Notes: a model not told the origin generated them from the letters alone. Shown: positions 43,247-54,570, counted from the stretch's first letter. The stretch is 64,000 nucleotides of DNA from Monomorium pharaonis (GCF_013373865.1 NC_050467.1:29720996-29784995), one strand, 5' to 3'. Numbers and translations are program-made.

Positions 43247-43456
43247 CTGTTTATACTATACATACATTGCTCCGTAGTTAGTAGTGCTTAGTTTTTAAGT
43301 GTAGTGATAGTTTATTTTTGGTGTGGGTAGTGCACTATGACTGTATCAAGGATAATTTTAATTTTTTGGGTCATGTTCCGGCTGGCAGTATCATTATGGT
43401 AAGTCTCTATTTTTGTTTTGCTCTCCTTTTTCTTTTCTCTTTTTCTCGCCTATTAG

Positions 43457-46400
43457 TTACGCTTCAATAAATGGTTTTAGGCGGTTTACGTGCACGCGCG
43501 TAGTTGTCTTGCCTCGTTTAATCGTGTAGTTGACTTCTGAGTGTTTTTCGGTCACCGTGTACGGTCCGGTCCATTGCGCGTCGAGTTTCTTAGATCTCCC
43601 GCGCCGGAGCGTCTCGTCGTACAATAATACCTTCTCACCGACTTTAAATTTTGTTTCCTTCGCGCGTTTATCGTATTGCGTCGTTTTTGCTTTGGCCTTT
43701 CCTTCTTTTATGTTTTCGCGTGCGACACGGTTTGCGGCCCTTAACCTCTCCCTTAATTCTTGCGCATAGTCGTCGTAGTTATAGGTGGGTTTAGGCTGTT
43801 TCGTTAGGGCTGTCGGCAGTTCTGCCTGTCGACCGTATATTAGTTCGAACGGTGTATATCCCGTCGCCGTGTGAGGCGTTGTATTGTACGTGTGCATCGC
43901 GTACGGGATCCATTCGTCCCAGTCGGTTTGGTCCTGATTTATATAATGTCGCAAATATTCGGCTAGAGTCCGATGCGATCTTTCAAGAGTTCCATTGCTC
44001 TCGGGGTGGTAGGCGGTAGTTTGAATTTTATTTATTTTTAATAGTTTGCACGTATTTTTGAATATCTCGCTCGTGAAATTCGTACCTTGATCCGTTAGTA
44101 CGTAATCTGGCGTTCCGTATTGTGCGCGCGAAATCGTTTGCCGACGGCAACCGTATGCGCTAGAGGCCGGAACCGCTCAGAGTTGAGCGCGGATAACGTG
44201 TTGCGCGAATCCGAGGATTCGCTGGAGGTTCCACAAGCACGAATGAAAACAGGTAGGATTGGTATTCACAGTTAGAAGCACCATTTATTTCTCAAAGAAC
44301 ATACTTAACCATACAACTCGCGCGAATCACGGAAGACGCGAGCGTGCGGGAACGCCGAGTCAATTATAAACGATCGGAAATCTTCGGGTCGAACGGTTGT
44401 CCTTTCTGCCTTGAATTGCGCGGCGGATATCTTGCCGGGCGCTTGTCAGGACACCCCAACGGGACGGAGATCTTGAGCGCGAACGAGACCGAAAAACTGA
44501 TCGCGAGGCAGACGTTCGATCGCGAACACGAGATCACCGTTGCTTCCCGCGACGTCACAACGCACACCGCACACTCGCGATTCCGCGACACTTTCACAGT
44601 ACAATAGAGAGATCTTAACTCAAACGTGAATAGAATTCGAAGTTGATAATCTAGCCGAGGGATACCCCGAGTAGTGAACGTTAGGTTTTGAGAAAAGGCG
44701 AAACCCGAAAAAGAATTGAGAGAGGCTTGGCGAGCAAGAGCAGGCACAAGACTGACTCAACTTCGCGCCGAAATTCGGTAACGCGCCTTACTCTCCCCCG
44801 ATATTCGTTGTTAGGAGGAGAAGATCGGGAAAGAGCAAGCAGCTGATCGGCCCGGTACCTCACGCGATCACGGCGTGTACGTGTGAAATCCACGGGTCCA
44901 CGCTCCGGCTCGGCGAGATGAGATGACGAATTCCCGATAACAATTTCACGACTAGAGACAAAAAAAATATTTTTGTTTATCGGAAAACATTATGTTAACG
45001 GTCGAATCCCAAACACGTATTCCAGTACAATTTTCGTGACAAATTCTTTGCTCACGGTATTTGCTTCCTGGTTCGGGATAGGTATCGCCTTACTAAATTT
45101 CGTAAGATGATCCTGAAAAGTGAGTAGGTACCGATTGTTGTTTTTTGTTATTGTAAGTGGTCCTACAATGTCGAGCGCACATTTCTCGAAGGGTCGGCTT
45201 GGCGTATCTGTGACGATAAGAGGTGCCTTTATTCTTCGAGAGAGTTTATTCTTTTGGTATAACTCGCATTTTCTTACGTACCGCTCTACATCGGCCGTTA
45301 ATCCAGGCCAATTATGTTTGAGTCGTATTCTTTTTATCGTTCTTTCGATTCCTTGATGTCCTCCTGTAGGTGCATCATGATATTCATACAGAATCTGTTT
45401 TTTCTGTTCTTCTGTATATGCTGGTTCGCATTTGTTATCCTCTTCTTTATCATCTTTGTTAGATGTATATTCGTGTTCGCCGTCTTCGTTTAGCGCGAGG
45501 ACTTTATCAGTTGCTTCTGTAACGTGAGCTTCCCGTTTCACGTTACGACTCAGCGCGTCGGCGTTCGCGTTCGCGCGGCCGGCCTTATGAATGATTTCAT
45601 AATCGTACTCTTCCAGTTTCAATCTCCATCGAATCAATCTTGATCCGGGGTCGTTTACATTAAACAACCACATAAGGGGTTTATGATCGGTTACGATCTT
45701 AAACTTGGTCCCATATACATATGGTCGGAAATGTTTTACAGCCCACACTATTGCGAGTAATTCTTTCTCGGTGGTACTGTAATTCTGCTCTGCGCGATTC
45801 AATATTCTGCTCGCGTAAGCAATGGGACGATCGTTGCCTATCGGTCCCTGTGACAATACTGCTCTGATTGCATAATCGGATGCGTCTGTGGTCACATTAA
45901 ATTCTTTTATGAAATCTGGATATTGGAGCACTGGTGCCGTCGTTAATTTTTCTTTTAGCGTATTAAAGGCTATTTGTTGTTCGGCGGCTCACGCGAATTT
46001 TTCTGTTTTCTTGGTTAGTTTGGTTAACGGTTTTGCAATTTTGGAAAATTCTTTAATGAATTTTCTATAATATCCGGCGAGGCCTATAAAGGACTGAACA
46101 TCCTTAACTTTTTGTGGTTCCGGAAAATCTCTTATTGCTTGCAGCTTTGGATCCGGTGATATTCCATCTTCGGAAATCACATGTCCTAAATAATTGACTT
46201 CCTTGCGTAAAAATTCGCATTTGTCTGGCTGCAGCTTTAAATTCGCTTCTCGTAAGCGTTGCAGTACTTCCGTTAATCGTTTGTTATGATCTTCTAGACT
46301 CGAGCCGTATATCACTATGTCATCGAGATATACTAAGCATCTGAGTCCTTGTATTCCTATGAGTACTGAATTCATCAGTCTCTGGAATGTGGCTGGCGCG

Positions 46401-47480
46401 TTTTTTAATCCGACCGGCATTCGATTGTATTCGTAATGTCCGTACGGTGTTGAGAACGCTGTCTTTGGTTTATCGTGCTCAGCCATTGGTATCTGATGAT
46501 ATCCTGACGCTAAGTCTAGCGTTGAAAAATATTTGGCGTTCCCCAATTGATCTAGTATTTCCTCTATGTTGGGTAGGGGAAATGAATCGCCAATGGTTAA
46601 ATCGTTGAGCTTTCTGAAGTCGATTACAATTCGAAGCTTCGGCTTTCCGGCCGAGTCAGCTTTTTTGGGTACCACTATTAGTGGCGCGTTCCACTGACTC
46701 GTGCTAGCTCTGATAATGCTATCGTGTAGCATTTGCTTTATCTGTGTATTCACCTCTTCCTTATGCTTCGCAGGGAGGCGATACGGTCGTACGTTGACCG
46801 GCTATGCGTCGGCTTGTGTACGTATCTCATGTTTCACTGCTGCGGTGCATGTCAGTGATTCTCCACTTAGGTGGAATATGTCTTGATTTTCTTCGCATAT
46901 CCGTGTGAGAGCCTGTCTTTCTTCTGAGTTGAGATGCCGGGTGCGTAGTGTTTGTCAGATTCGTTCGCTCCGCGGTTTATCTGTACATTCCGCTTCGTTG
47001 ATAACAGCGTATATCTGATAATCGTTTTCATCGTGATCTTCTATGGTCACGTGCGGAGTACGCATTTCTATCGGCTTGTCGGTTGTATTTATTACGCTAA
47101 TTGCGCATGCAAAATTTTTTTTGGTTCCACCAGACATCGGCCGATGTATACCCCGGGTTTAGTTTTTTTTGCTTGGATTACTCCGGGTTGATTTCGGTTA
47201 GTGATGGCTCGGACGATAGTCTCACTGCGCGGCTGTAGAGTAATCTTGCCGCAGGGTCTTAGTTTAAATGTGACGCCGGCTATTTTTAACTGCTGTTGGT
47301 CGTAATCACAGACTACGCGGTGTTTTTTCATGAAGTCGAGTCCAAGTATTCCGTCGTACTCCATGGGGAAATCGTCCTTGACTACGTACATAGTATGTTC
47401 TAATACTTGCTCGCCTAGTTTAATATGGGCCTGCATACTTCCGATGGTGTGCATTTTGTGGCCAGTTATCCCTGCTAGGG
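43457..47480 (-). pseudogene. pol of the gypsy-class provirus, with many breaks
   Basis: On -: protease C-terminal half with DGILGLDFMKKH (47454-47092), reverse transcriptase (46753-45989; LVYLDDIVIYG), RNase H (VTTDASDYAIRAVLSQG, 45931 on), integrase zinc region and core, then a GPYTV module ending at 43457. Gypsy order PR-RT-RH-IN is clear. Breaks: a frame change in protease near 47470, another at an A-run near 47110, TGA near 46957, TAG near 46801, a TGA where the family has Trp near 45988, and the solo LTR at 44121-45015 splitting integrase. It is non-functional. It also lacks a chromodomain. Confidence 0.88.
44121..45015 (-). mobile_element. 895-bp solo LTR inside integrase
   Basis: Ends TGTGCGCGCG and CCCAAACA on +, so TG..CA on either strand. 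CGTAT is duplicated at 44116-44120 and 45016-45020. Removing it restores the local reading of integrase. AATAAA on - near 44290 suggests the LTR runs on -. There are no coding remains, so a full element recombined down to one LTR. The class (BEL/Pao or gypsy, both with 4-5 bp duplications) cannot be told. Its partner family is not in this window. Confidence 0.85.
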
Positions 47481-49361
47481 TAATTTTTCCGGGGAAATTT
47501 TGGTTTTCCCTTTCAAAGTTTTTACTTTTATAAGTGAGAGGGTTGCGCCTGAATCAAAAAGCATGTCAATCTTCCCTGATCGCGTCTCCTGTATCGGGAG
47601 CGTGATTTGGTCAAGGCCGCTGCTCGGCTGGGCGGCTCGGATTACTTGCGCAACTTGATACGAGCGCGCGCACTTATCTTGCTTTCCAGCTGATCTTCTT
47701 TCTTCTTCGCTACTGGATTCGGAATCGGAGTTCTTTTTCTTTCGCGATTCAATTGTTTTTCGCGTATTATGATTTTTCATATTATTGTGTCGTGGTCCTT
47801 GGAGGCCATTTGATGTCTTATTGATAGTTTTTCCGTTTAGGTGCCAGCATTCATTCCGAGTGTGGCCGCGTTTCTTGCAGTGTTTGCAAAATTTGTCGAC
47901 TGCATTGACGCGTGATTTCTCCGGTTGCGGTAACGCAAAGCGATTTGCATACCGGCTGCTTCGGCAATCTTTGCCATGGTGCCCCATTTTTCCACATTTG
48001 CGGCATTGTAATTTATTTTTGTAATTGTCTCCGCCAAGCGTATTATATTTCGGCTTGGGTCGGTTAGCGACCGTTCCTTTTATCCGCTCTTCCGCGCTGG
48101 CAGCGGCTATTGCCTCTTGCAGTGTCGCGTATCCGCGCGATCGGACTACGGCTTTCGTGTCGTCGTTAAGTCCGATTTGGTAATTCTCGAGTGCCTGTTG
48201 CTGCAAAATATCTAGTATCGCGCGTTTGTTTTCGGTCGTGTAGTGTTGTCGACCCTCTATCATGGACTCGTACAGGTCCAAGGTTAATTTATCGGCGCGG
48301 AGTCCGTATGTTCGCGCGTTTTCTCTCGTTCTTTGTTTTAGCGTATTAAACTCGATTTGTAAATGCGTGGTGCTCTTTTTACTAGCGTAACACGCTTCTA
48401 GCTCCTGTTTTAATTGCTCGAAATCTCGGACTATTCGCGTTTGGAAATCCAGCATGGCACGATCTTTTAATTTGGTGCATAATATCGCGTCTAATAGCGT
48501 CACTTCGTCGGCCGGGTCAATGTTTTCTACCGCGTACGTCATTGCGCTTAAGAATTCTTGCAGTTTACTTGCATTCCCATCGAATTCTGGGATCATGCAA
48601 CGCGCTTCCTTTAACGGTAGTGTCCCGCGGTCTCTTCGATGTCGAACGTCATCGTCGTGGTCTATAATGGTCGTATCTCTCCGGTTCGGTCGCGATGGGC
48701 GATAATCGTAGATGCGCTGCGTGTGCAGTTGTGTTTCTCGCACGGCGTCTATATCCGTTTGTAACCGACGGATTTCTTGAATTACGGCGCGTAGCGTATC
48801 CCGGACTTCGTCGTCCCTTTCTCTCGCTACGTTGAGCTGTGCTACTCTGGCGGCCGGATTTTCGCGAATTGTTTGATGTATTTCCTGTAGTTCTCTTTCC
48901 GCGTCAGCCATAAATTGTTGCGCTTCCGTTTGTTCAGCGCCCGATGGCTGTGCTTGGTCGTTGGCACTCATTACGTATCGTTCGAGAATTTTTTCCGGGT
49001 TAAATATATCCGAATCGTACGAGGTCAGTGAAAATTCACCTCGTGAGGATACGCGACTCGGGGTCCGGTTAACGTATGGTCTCGTCCGTATGATCTCGCG
49101 GTCTGGTCGTGTCGCGTATTTGAATAAACTTGAATCGAGACTCGTAAAGGGAAATTCTCGCTCGCGTACCACGTACTCGGGTAACTCGCTATTGCCTTCG
49201 AAGGGATATTCTAAAGCTATTCGCACGTTATCCCGATCCTCGCGAAGGGCTTGGGCCGCTCGCCAGGCAAGATCTAATTCTAAGTAATGTATTGATCGCG
49301 CCGCAGCTGCACTGAAAAGCCACGATTCGTTGCGTATAGGCGAGTTACTATCGTCGAACAT
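47475..49361 (-). CDS. gag plus start of protease of the gypsy-class provirus, 628 residues
   Basis: Open from ATG 49361 to 47475. The N-terminal 150 residues are of unknown fold. A coiled-coil-like segment follows (about 150-230), then a capsid-like helical domain (about 250-430; MIPEFDGNASKLQEFLSAM). Two CCHC knuckles follow, CRKCGKMGHHGKDC and CKHCKKRGHTRNEC, a Lys/Ser/Glu-rich linker, and protease active site MLFDSGATLSLI near the end. The frame then closes after LP at a short A-run (GGAAAAATT); protease continues in the -1 phase. A -1 shift there could be programmed, but it lies inside protease rather than before it, so I favour a mutation. Confidence 0.85.
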   Translation of the reverse strand: MFDDSNSPIRNESWLFSAAAARSIHYLELDLAWRAAQALREDRDNVRIALEYPFEGNSELPEYVVREREFPFTSLDSSLFKYATRPDREIIRTRPYVNRTPSRVSSRGEFSLTSYDSDIFNPEKILERYVMSANDQAQPSGAEQTEAQQFMADAERELQEIHQTIRENPAARVAQLNVARERDDEVRDTLRAVIQEIRRLQTDIDAVRETQLHTQRIYDYRPSRPNRRDTTIIDHDDDVRHRRDRGTLPLKEARCMIPEFDGNASKLQEFLSAMTYAVENIDPADEVTLLDAILCTKLKDRAMLDFQTRIVRDFEQLKQELEACYASKKSTTHLQIEFNTLKQRTRENARTYGLRADKLTLDLYESMIEGRQHYTTENKRAILDILQQQALENYQIGLNDDTKAVVRSRGYATLQEAIAAASAEERIKGTVANRPKPKYNTLGGDNYKNKLQCRKCGKMGHHGKDCRSSRYANRFALPQPEKSRVNAVDKFCKHCKKRGHTRNECWHLNGKTINKTSNGLQGPRHNNMKNHNTRKTIESRKKKNSDSESSSEEERRSAGKQDKCARSYQVAQVIRAAQPSSGLDQITLPIQETRSGKIDMLFDSGATLSLIKVKTLKGKTKISPEKLP

Positions 49362-49798
49362 TCGCCTATTCTAATTTCTTTTTCGATAACTAGGTTACCG
49401 GGGGCCTGCGTATTTCGGGGTTTTTCGGACGCGCTAATTTATAATCTATTTCGCATTACAAGATTTGTCGAACTTACATTAACGCAGTATATCGTTGCAT
49501 GTTGTCGTCCGTCGTTTCGCCGCTTGGCTGGTGAATCACGATGCGGTAGGTCGGTGTCTTCTCCGGTTACGCCGCTATCGCTGTTTCGCTGTCCGATGGC
49601 GGAGCTCTGGCTCGATGGCTGTCTTCCTTGCTGGATCTCGGGTCCGCAGATCAGCTGATCGGCTCGGCTGCGTGGTGCAGGATCTTTGGCGAGTTTAGTT
49701 CGCTCTGATCGGCTTCCGCTTTTTTCCCTTTTTAGCTGTTCTCTTCTAGACTCTGCGTCCGTTAAGGAGTACTTTCCTTGTAGGTTCTTCGGCAGTGC

Positions 49799-49816
49799 AT
49801 CCCACCGCTGCCACCA
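49799..49816 (-). promoter_or_regulatory. primer-binding site, tRNA-Leu type
   Basis: Four bases after the 5' LTR, - reads TGGTGGCAGCGGTGGGAT. Its complement, ATCCCACCGCTGCCACCA, fits the 3' end of a tRNA-Leu (as in animal tRNA-Leu-AAG) with CCA. The match to the insect tRNA is from memory of the family. Confidence 0.75.
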
Positions 49817-49820
49817 GATT

Positions 49821-50321
49821 TGTTGTGGCCCTTCTTAGATAAAGGGTCACAGGTAATAGGGATCGTCTGCCGATGCTCCTCGGGTCAGGTCTTGGAGAGA
49901 TAGTAGCCAGTTGTATTATAACAGTATATATATTTTCCGTCTTGGTTACACTTGATAACACGTATATAATAAACCGTAACAAGTATTAAAGAGTCAGCGA
50001 CATACGTGCGTCGCTGTATACGGTGTAGCAAAGCCCGCTCGTTGTCTGTCACTCGGCGTATATATACACCGTTTTAGGGCGTATGACCGGGGAAGGTATT
50101 TCCGCGGTCACAGGCCTTTGGACAGGGTATTTGCTTAGCCAGCAATTGCTGGCTATGCGGATTCCACCCCAAAATCAGATGATTTTGGGTGTTGAGTCTT
50201 AGGCAACCGGGTGTATTTCCCGGTGCGAGACCCGGTATGTAGGTCGGGCGATGGCCGCGCGCGAGGTGTCATGCGACACCTTCTATCGCTTGCGACATGT
50301 GAGTGTGACGCACTCACAACA
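49821..50321 (-). repeat. 5' LTR of the gypsy-class provirus
   Basis: 501 bp, TG..CA, about 98 percent identical to 29993-30493. TATATATA-type promoter words lie near 50050 on either strand, and AATAAA-like ATTAAAG occurs near 49985. The gag start lies about 460 bp downstream on -. Confidence 0.92.
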
Positions 50322-50690
50322 ATATAATATGCTTAAATTATGCGTTAAGCCTTAAATCTCATTTATAAACACCGCTTTTAGACCGTATCTAAAATACGTC
50401 TTAATGACGTCTTTATGTCCCGATTTTGGATGTGTGCTGTCTGAGAAAATAATCGTCAGATCATGACTAAAATATGACTTCGAAATGACATTATCATGAT
50501 GTCAATTTTAGGTCATGTAAAAAAATGGTCATTTTGACGACATATGACCAGATATGACCATTTTGGGACGTCAAAATGACGTGGGCTTGCTACCTGGGTA
50601 ATAATATTGACTATAAGATATCATCATATATTGCTCCCAATTTTATTGTACATATATACTGATATTTACAATTTTATATTACATATTATT
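50322..50690. repeat. word-repetitive element ending CTACCTGGGTA
   Basis: ATGACCATTTTG, GACGTCAAAATGACG and related words repeat at 50440-50590, ending GCTACCTGGGTA near 50600. Similar words (TTTGACCATTTTGAAA) lie left of the provirus at about 29910-29930, so the provirus probably inserted inside this element. Confidence 0.4.
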
Positions 50691-50699
50691 CTGGTATAT

Positions 50700-50945
50700 T
50701 GAAATATGTAATGTTTCAACGTTATTCATGTATGAAAAATGTAGTATGTCGCTATAAGCCTAATTTATATATGCTTCAGGAAACATTTTTCTATTTGCTT
50801 GGAGGAGACTCACCCCAGGATCAAATAAAACATAGCTTGGAAAAAATATTTTCCAATAAATTGGCTATAAAATGCTCATGGAAGGCCAAAAAAGAAACTT
50901 TGCCATAAATTCATTTCTTCTAATAGATATCATAAAAAGTAAGAC
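50700..50945 (+). pseudogene. DUF4806-like domain fragment with a frameshift
   Basis: The first phase encodes ETFFYLLGGDSPQDQIKHSL and FSNKLAIKCSWKAKK, resembling the core of DUF4806 domains common in ant genomes. At an A-run near 50888 the family-like reading passes to the +1 phase (RNFAINSFLLIDIIKS). The family call is from memory and needs a profile search. A GTAAGA donor-like site follows at about 50938, but the only acceptor nearby would make a 32-nt intron, which is too short. Confidence 0.45.
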
Positions 50946-50970
50946 TTTCTGCATTAACCTAACCTTGCAG

Positions 50971-51303
50971 CCGCCACCGATGATCGGCGCTGCGACGGTC
51001 CGAGACCTGGCTGTGGCCATCACCAGGATGGAGGAGAGGCGACAGACGAGCCGACAGCCCGAGGAAGTCGGAGGGACCGCCGAGGCATCACCCGAGAATC
51101 GCCCGATTCCGAGCCCGAGGCGACGTGAGTCATCACCGACGGCCGAGTCAGCCGATCCCCACCACCGACATCCGACGACACCGACGAACAGGCCGAGGGA
51201 CGCAGAGTTCAGGATCACCGTCTCCGAGCCATCGGGAACCGTCAACGAGCCGTCCGACGACGACAACGAATTGCCCCAGGCGTCGCAATTCGTTGAACTT
51301 TAG
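50971..51303 (+). CDS. GC-rich terminal exon-like ORF, Pro/Ser/Glu/Arg-rich
   Basis: After a strong acceptor-like TAACCTTGCAG at 50960-50970, the frame encodes about 110 residues to TAG 51301-51303. It has a short helix-forming part (TVRDLAVAITRMEERRQ) and a disordered tail rich in Pro, Ser, Thr and acidic residues (EPSDDDNELPQASQFVEL). Its GC content is far above the surroundings. It could be a final exon of a host or transposon gene. No upstream exon is confidently placed. Confidence 0.35.
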   Translation, partial: PPPMIGAATVRDLAVAITRMEERRQTSRQPEEVGGTAEASPENRPIPSPRRRESSPTAESADPHHRHPTTPTNRPRDAEFRITVSEPSGTVNEPSDDDNELPQASQFVEL

Positions 51304-52272
51304 ATTAAGTTTATCTTTGTATTAATAGATCAGTTTATTTTATATTTTGTAAGCGCGAACGGCAGAAAGCACGATCCGCGACCGCGAAACGCGATGCGAG
51401 CATGCTGTGTGCAAGTGTGAATGCCGCGCATAATGTTAAGTTCAATTATATGTTAATTAACCGATAAAATATTATATGTTATATGTTACGAGCCAAAAGG
51501 GCCGATATTCTATTAAAAAATGTATGTGATACACGCGAAAAGCGCTTAATTATGTTAAATCCGCTACGAGAGCATGTAAGCACCACGCGTAGCGAATAAA
51601 ATGTTTATTTTGATTTAATCATATGACTCCTACGATAATTCTCCGATTAGCATAACAATTCGCCGATAAATCTTTATTTTCATTTGATAACAAAGGTCGA
51701 GTCATTCGCCGAGCCGCGCAAGCCAGCCGAGCGAGCGCCGAGCGCCTACCGGAGAGGCAACTCGTCGTACACCGACTGACAGGTGGGGTTATGTTCCCCA
51801 TGGTCGAGCGATGGACCAGCGACAGCGGCATCGTATGCATGAAGACCAGCGCTTAATCCTGTCGATACCGGGTGCAGTTACATATTATTTACGCATAGAA
51901 TGGGCCGCGACGCGATATTCAATATTTATAACACTTTCCGTCGATGAAATAATGCCCGCGTGATACGTGACGGTGACATACCATGTGTACGAGCACATCT
52001 CCGAGTAGAATTGATGACGATTGCGACCGAGAGCGATGAATTCGCTTATTAAACATATATTTTATTATAATTGCATAATATTATTATTATCTAAACGCGT
52101 TGATTACAAGAGCACCGATTCCGGCTTAAGAATATTAAATTCGCATTAATTGCATTTTATTGCACGTCCTATGAATGGGCGTAATCATTTCGTAAGCGTA
52201 ATAATGCTCTAAGTGATTAAAATCATTAATTTATTGTTTAGCGCAAACAGCGCATTAATTTCCTTCTATTGG
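51304..52272. other. possible LTR-like or UTR-like mixed-GC DNA, no gene
   Basis: It holds AATAAA sites (51596), a TGTTACGAGCC word at 51486 that could begin an LTR, and GC-rich and AT-rich patches. I could not pair LTR ends or find target duplications. No ORF is supportable. Confidence 0.3.
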
Positions 52273-52276
52273 TTAA

Positions 52277-53623
52277 CCCTTTGCGGCACACATTTTTCTA
52301 TTAATCGGATTTTTATGAAAATTGGTGTAGAAAGGTTTTTAGGGTCGCTGATTACGAATCTGCCATCAGATTTCAACGATTCTTTTTCAAAATGGCGGAT
52401 TCAATATGGCAAGTCATGATTTTGAGTATTTTTTATCGATTTTTTATGGAAATTGATATACAGAAATTTTTCAGAACGCTGATTACGAATTTGCCATCAG
52501 ATTTCAACGATTATTTTTCAAAATGGCGGATCCAATATGGCAGCTCACGATTTCGAGTATTTTTTATCGGTTTTTTATAAAAATTGGTATACAGGGATTT
52601 TTCAGAACGCTGATTACGAATCCACCATCAGATTTCGATGATTTTGAGAATTTTTTATCGGTTTTTTATGGAAATTGGTATACAAAGATTTTTCAAAATG
52701 CTGATTACGAATTCACCATCAGATTTCGACCATTCTTCTTCAAAATGACGAATCCAATATGGCGATTTACGATTTTGAGTATTTTTATAGGTTTTTTATG
52801 GAAATTGATATATTGAATTTTTTAGAGTCGGAATATTGAAAAATTTCGGACTTTCTTACTTTTTTTTTACAAAAACAGATGTACAGAACTAGCTTTTTTA
52901 GGTTAGGTCATCAGATTTTTGAAATTCAAATATGGAAAATTTCAAATAATGGGTGATAAAAAATGTTTCTTTTTGAGATTTTATATTTTTTCATTTTTTA
53001 GACAATGGTACATAAAACATAAAATTTTTTCATAAAAGAAACCGCACTTAGTTTACTTCAGAGACATGAACGTGGACGTGGCGGTCATTGTCTCCATTTT
53101 CTTTTTTTTGTATTTTTGTATTTTACAATTTTTTTTTACTTTTTTATTTTTTCCCACAATTTACTTTTTTTATTACAGTTAGCACAGCAAATCAATTTTT
53201 ATATTCGTAATCAGCATTTTGAAAAATCCCTGTATACCAATTTCCATAAAAAACCGATAAAAAATACTCAAAATCATAAATCGCCATATTGGATTCGCCA
53301 TTTAAAAAAAATCGCCGAAATCTGATGGTGGATTCGTAATCAGCGACCTAAAAAACTTTTGTATACTGATTTTCGCAGCTTCATAATTCTTCCTTCTTTC
53401 TGGCATACATTTTTTGTAAAAAACACTTTTTTTCACTTTATTTATTTATATAACAAAATTAACTAATGATAAAGGAAAATTATATCTTACTAAATATTAC
53501 TAAGACTGTTACTAAAGTAAAATTACAAAAAAAAGTAATAAAATACAATATTTGGTGTCCGAAAAATTAAAGAAATGACTTCAAGATAGGTGGTCGATAT
53601 ATCGATCACCGTGCCGCAAAGGG
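52277..53623. mobile_element. piggyBac-like non-autonomous element, 1.35 kb
   Basis: The ends CCCTTTGCGGCAC and GTGCCGCAAAGGG are perfect inverted repeats flanked by TTAA on both sides (52273-52276 and 53624-53627), the piggyBac hallmark. The left half has four tandem units of about 131 bp (starts near 52347, 52478, 52609; the last shortened) with GCTGATTACGAAT and AAAATGGCGGATCCAATATG. One unit recurs inverted at 53200-53370. There is no transposase. Confidence 0.85.
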
Positions 53624-53627
53624 TTAA

Positions 53628-54535
53628 TGCATGGGATGGATAAGGAACGTACCGGAATCGACGCTGGAAGTCCACCTTAGTAATATTACCAGGGATTTCC
53701 GGAACACGCAGGCGATCCGGAAATGCCGACAAAAAGCGACCGAGTGTGAGAGAAAGATAATCACTCGACGCTTCCCGATTGGACGAAGATATCAGAATCA
53801 ACTGAAAGCGCCAATCGGAAGGCGCCGGGTGGGGAGTGAATGCAAGAACGCAACGATCGTAACCGAGAGCCGAAAAAAGTCTGCCTAGAGCTCTCGACAC
53901 GGACGGACGTGGTGCGAGAACACGTTCCCGCGTATTCGAGACTCGAATAAAACGTGTGAGTCCAACACGGAAGTACGTGAAGTAAATACGTGCCTAACAA
54001 TTCCGTAAGCACTCCGGGGCAGTGATTTTCCGCGTAGTTCATGCGTGCGCGTTAAAAACACGCATCGTAAATACGAAGGGCGTTGCTATGCGAGAGGCAC
54101 GACCCTTGCGTAAGTAATCAGGCCGCACGTTAATTATGCGTCTGCCGATCGTGCACGCGTGTGTGTGAGCTTGTGAAATGCTATAATAGCAATAAAGCAG
54201 AGTATTGTGTATGTGTCGTGTCGTTAATATTCCCAACACAACGCATGGGCGAGTCCATTCGACAGCGGCCATCTTATGATACCGCGTGGCAACAGCCAAC
54301 ACAGCGACCTGTTGCATCATCCTGGGACATCCCCACAGCATACCTAGAGGACATCCTCGAGAGCGGCGAGACGTCCCAAGCTGATTATAAAGGAACTTGC
54401 GGAAATACAACCTACGCTTAAGGGCGAGGCCACACCCTGGCGGCGGGGACAAACAACGACCTGGCGACCGTTATAACAGAAATTCGTAAGATTATACCAA
54501 GTTTCCTAAGCTTTTATTAAATATTATAATTCGTA
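53628..54535. other. GC-mixed DNA, no gene recognised
   Basis: Continues the flank left of 52273. It holds short open frames on both strands (for example from ATG 54245) without family resemblance, and AATAAAGC near 54192. It may be part of an LTR-type element cut by the piggyBac-like insertion, which I cannot prove. Confidence 0.3.
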
Positions 54536-54544
54536 CGGTCACAA

Positions 54545-54570
54545 CCTAACCTAACCTAACTTAACCCTAA
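54545..54570. repeat. short CCTAA tract
   Basis: AACCTAACCTAACCTAAC then TTAACCCTAAC: four or so units of the insect telomere word (CCTAA/TTAGG). It is far too short and internal to be a telomere, but could be a microsatellite or repair scar. Confidence 0.6.

Larger units (their letters stand above)
29993..50321 (-). mobile_element. gypsy-class endogenous retrovirus (errantivirus), with nested insertions
   Basis: Full-length but dead provirus on -. LTRs of 501 bp lie at 50321-49821 (5') and 30493-29993 (3'), both with TGTTGTG..CACAACA ends; ATAT is duplicated at 29989-29992 and 50322-50325. In order on -: primer-binding site, gag with the start of protease, pol, env, a Cys-rich ORF, polypurine tract, 3' LTR. 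About 11 differences in 501 bp separate the LTRs (about 2 percent, by eye). The body is interrupted by a solo LTR in integrase (44121-45015) and a Harbinger in env (32199-41546), and pol carries several frameshifts and stops. Confidence 0.9.

Noticed and set aside
54545..54570. Telomere or telomere-fusion site
   Set aside because: Only about four CCTAA units, and scattered CCTAA-like words are common here.
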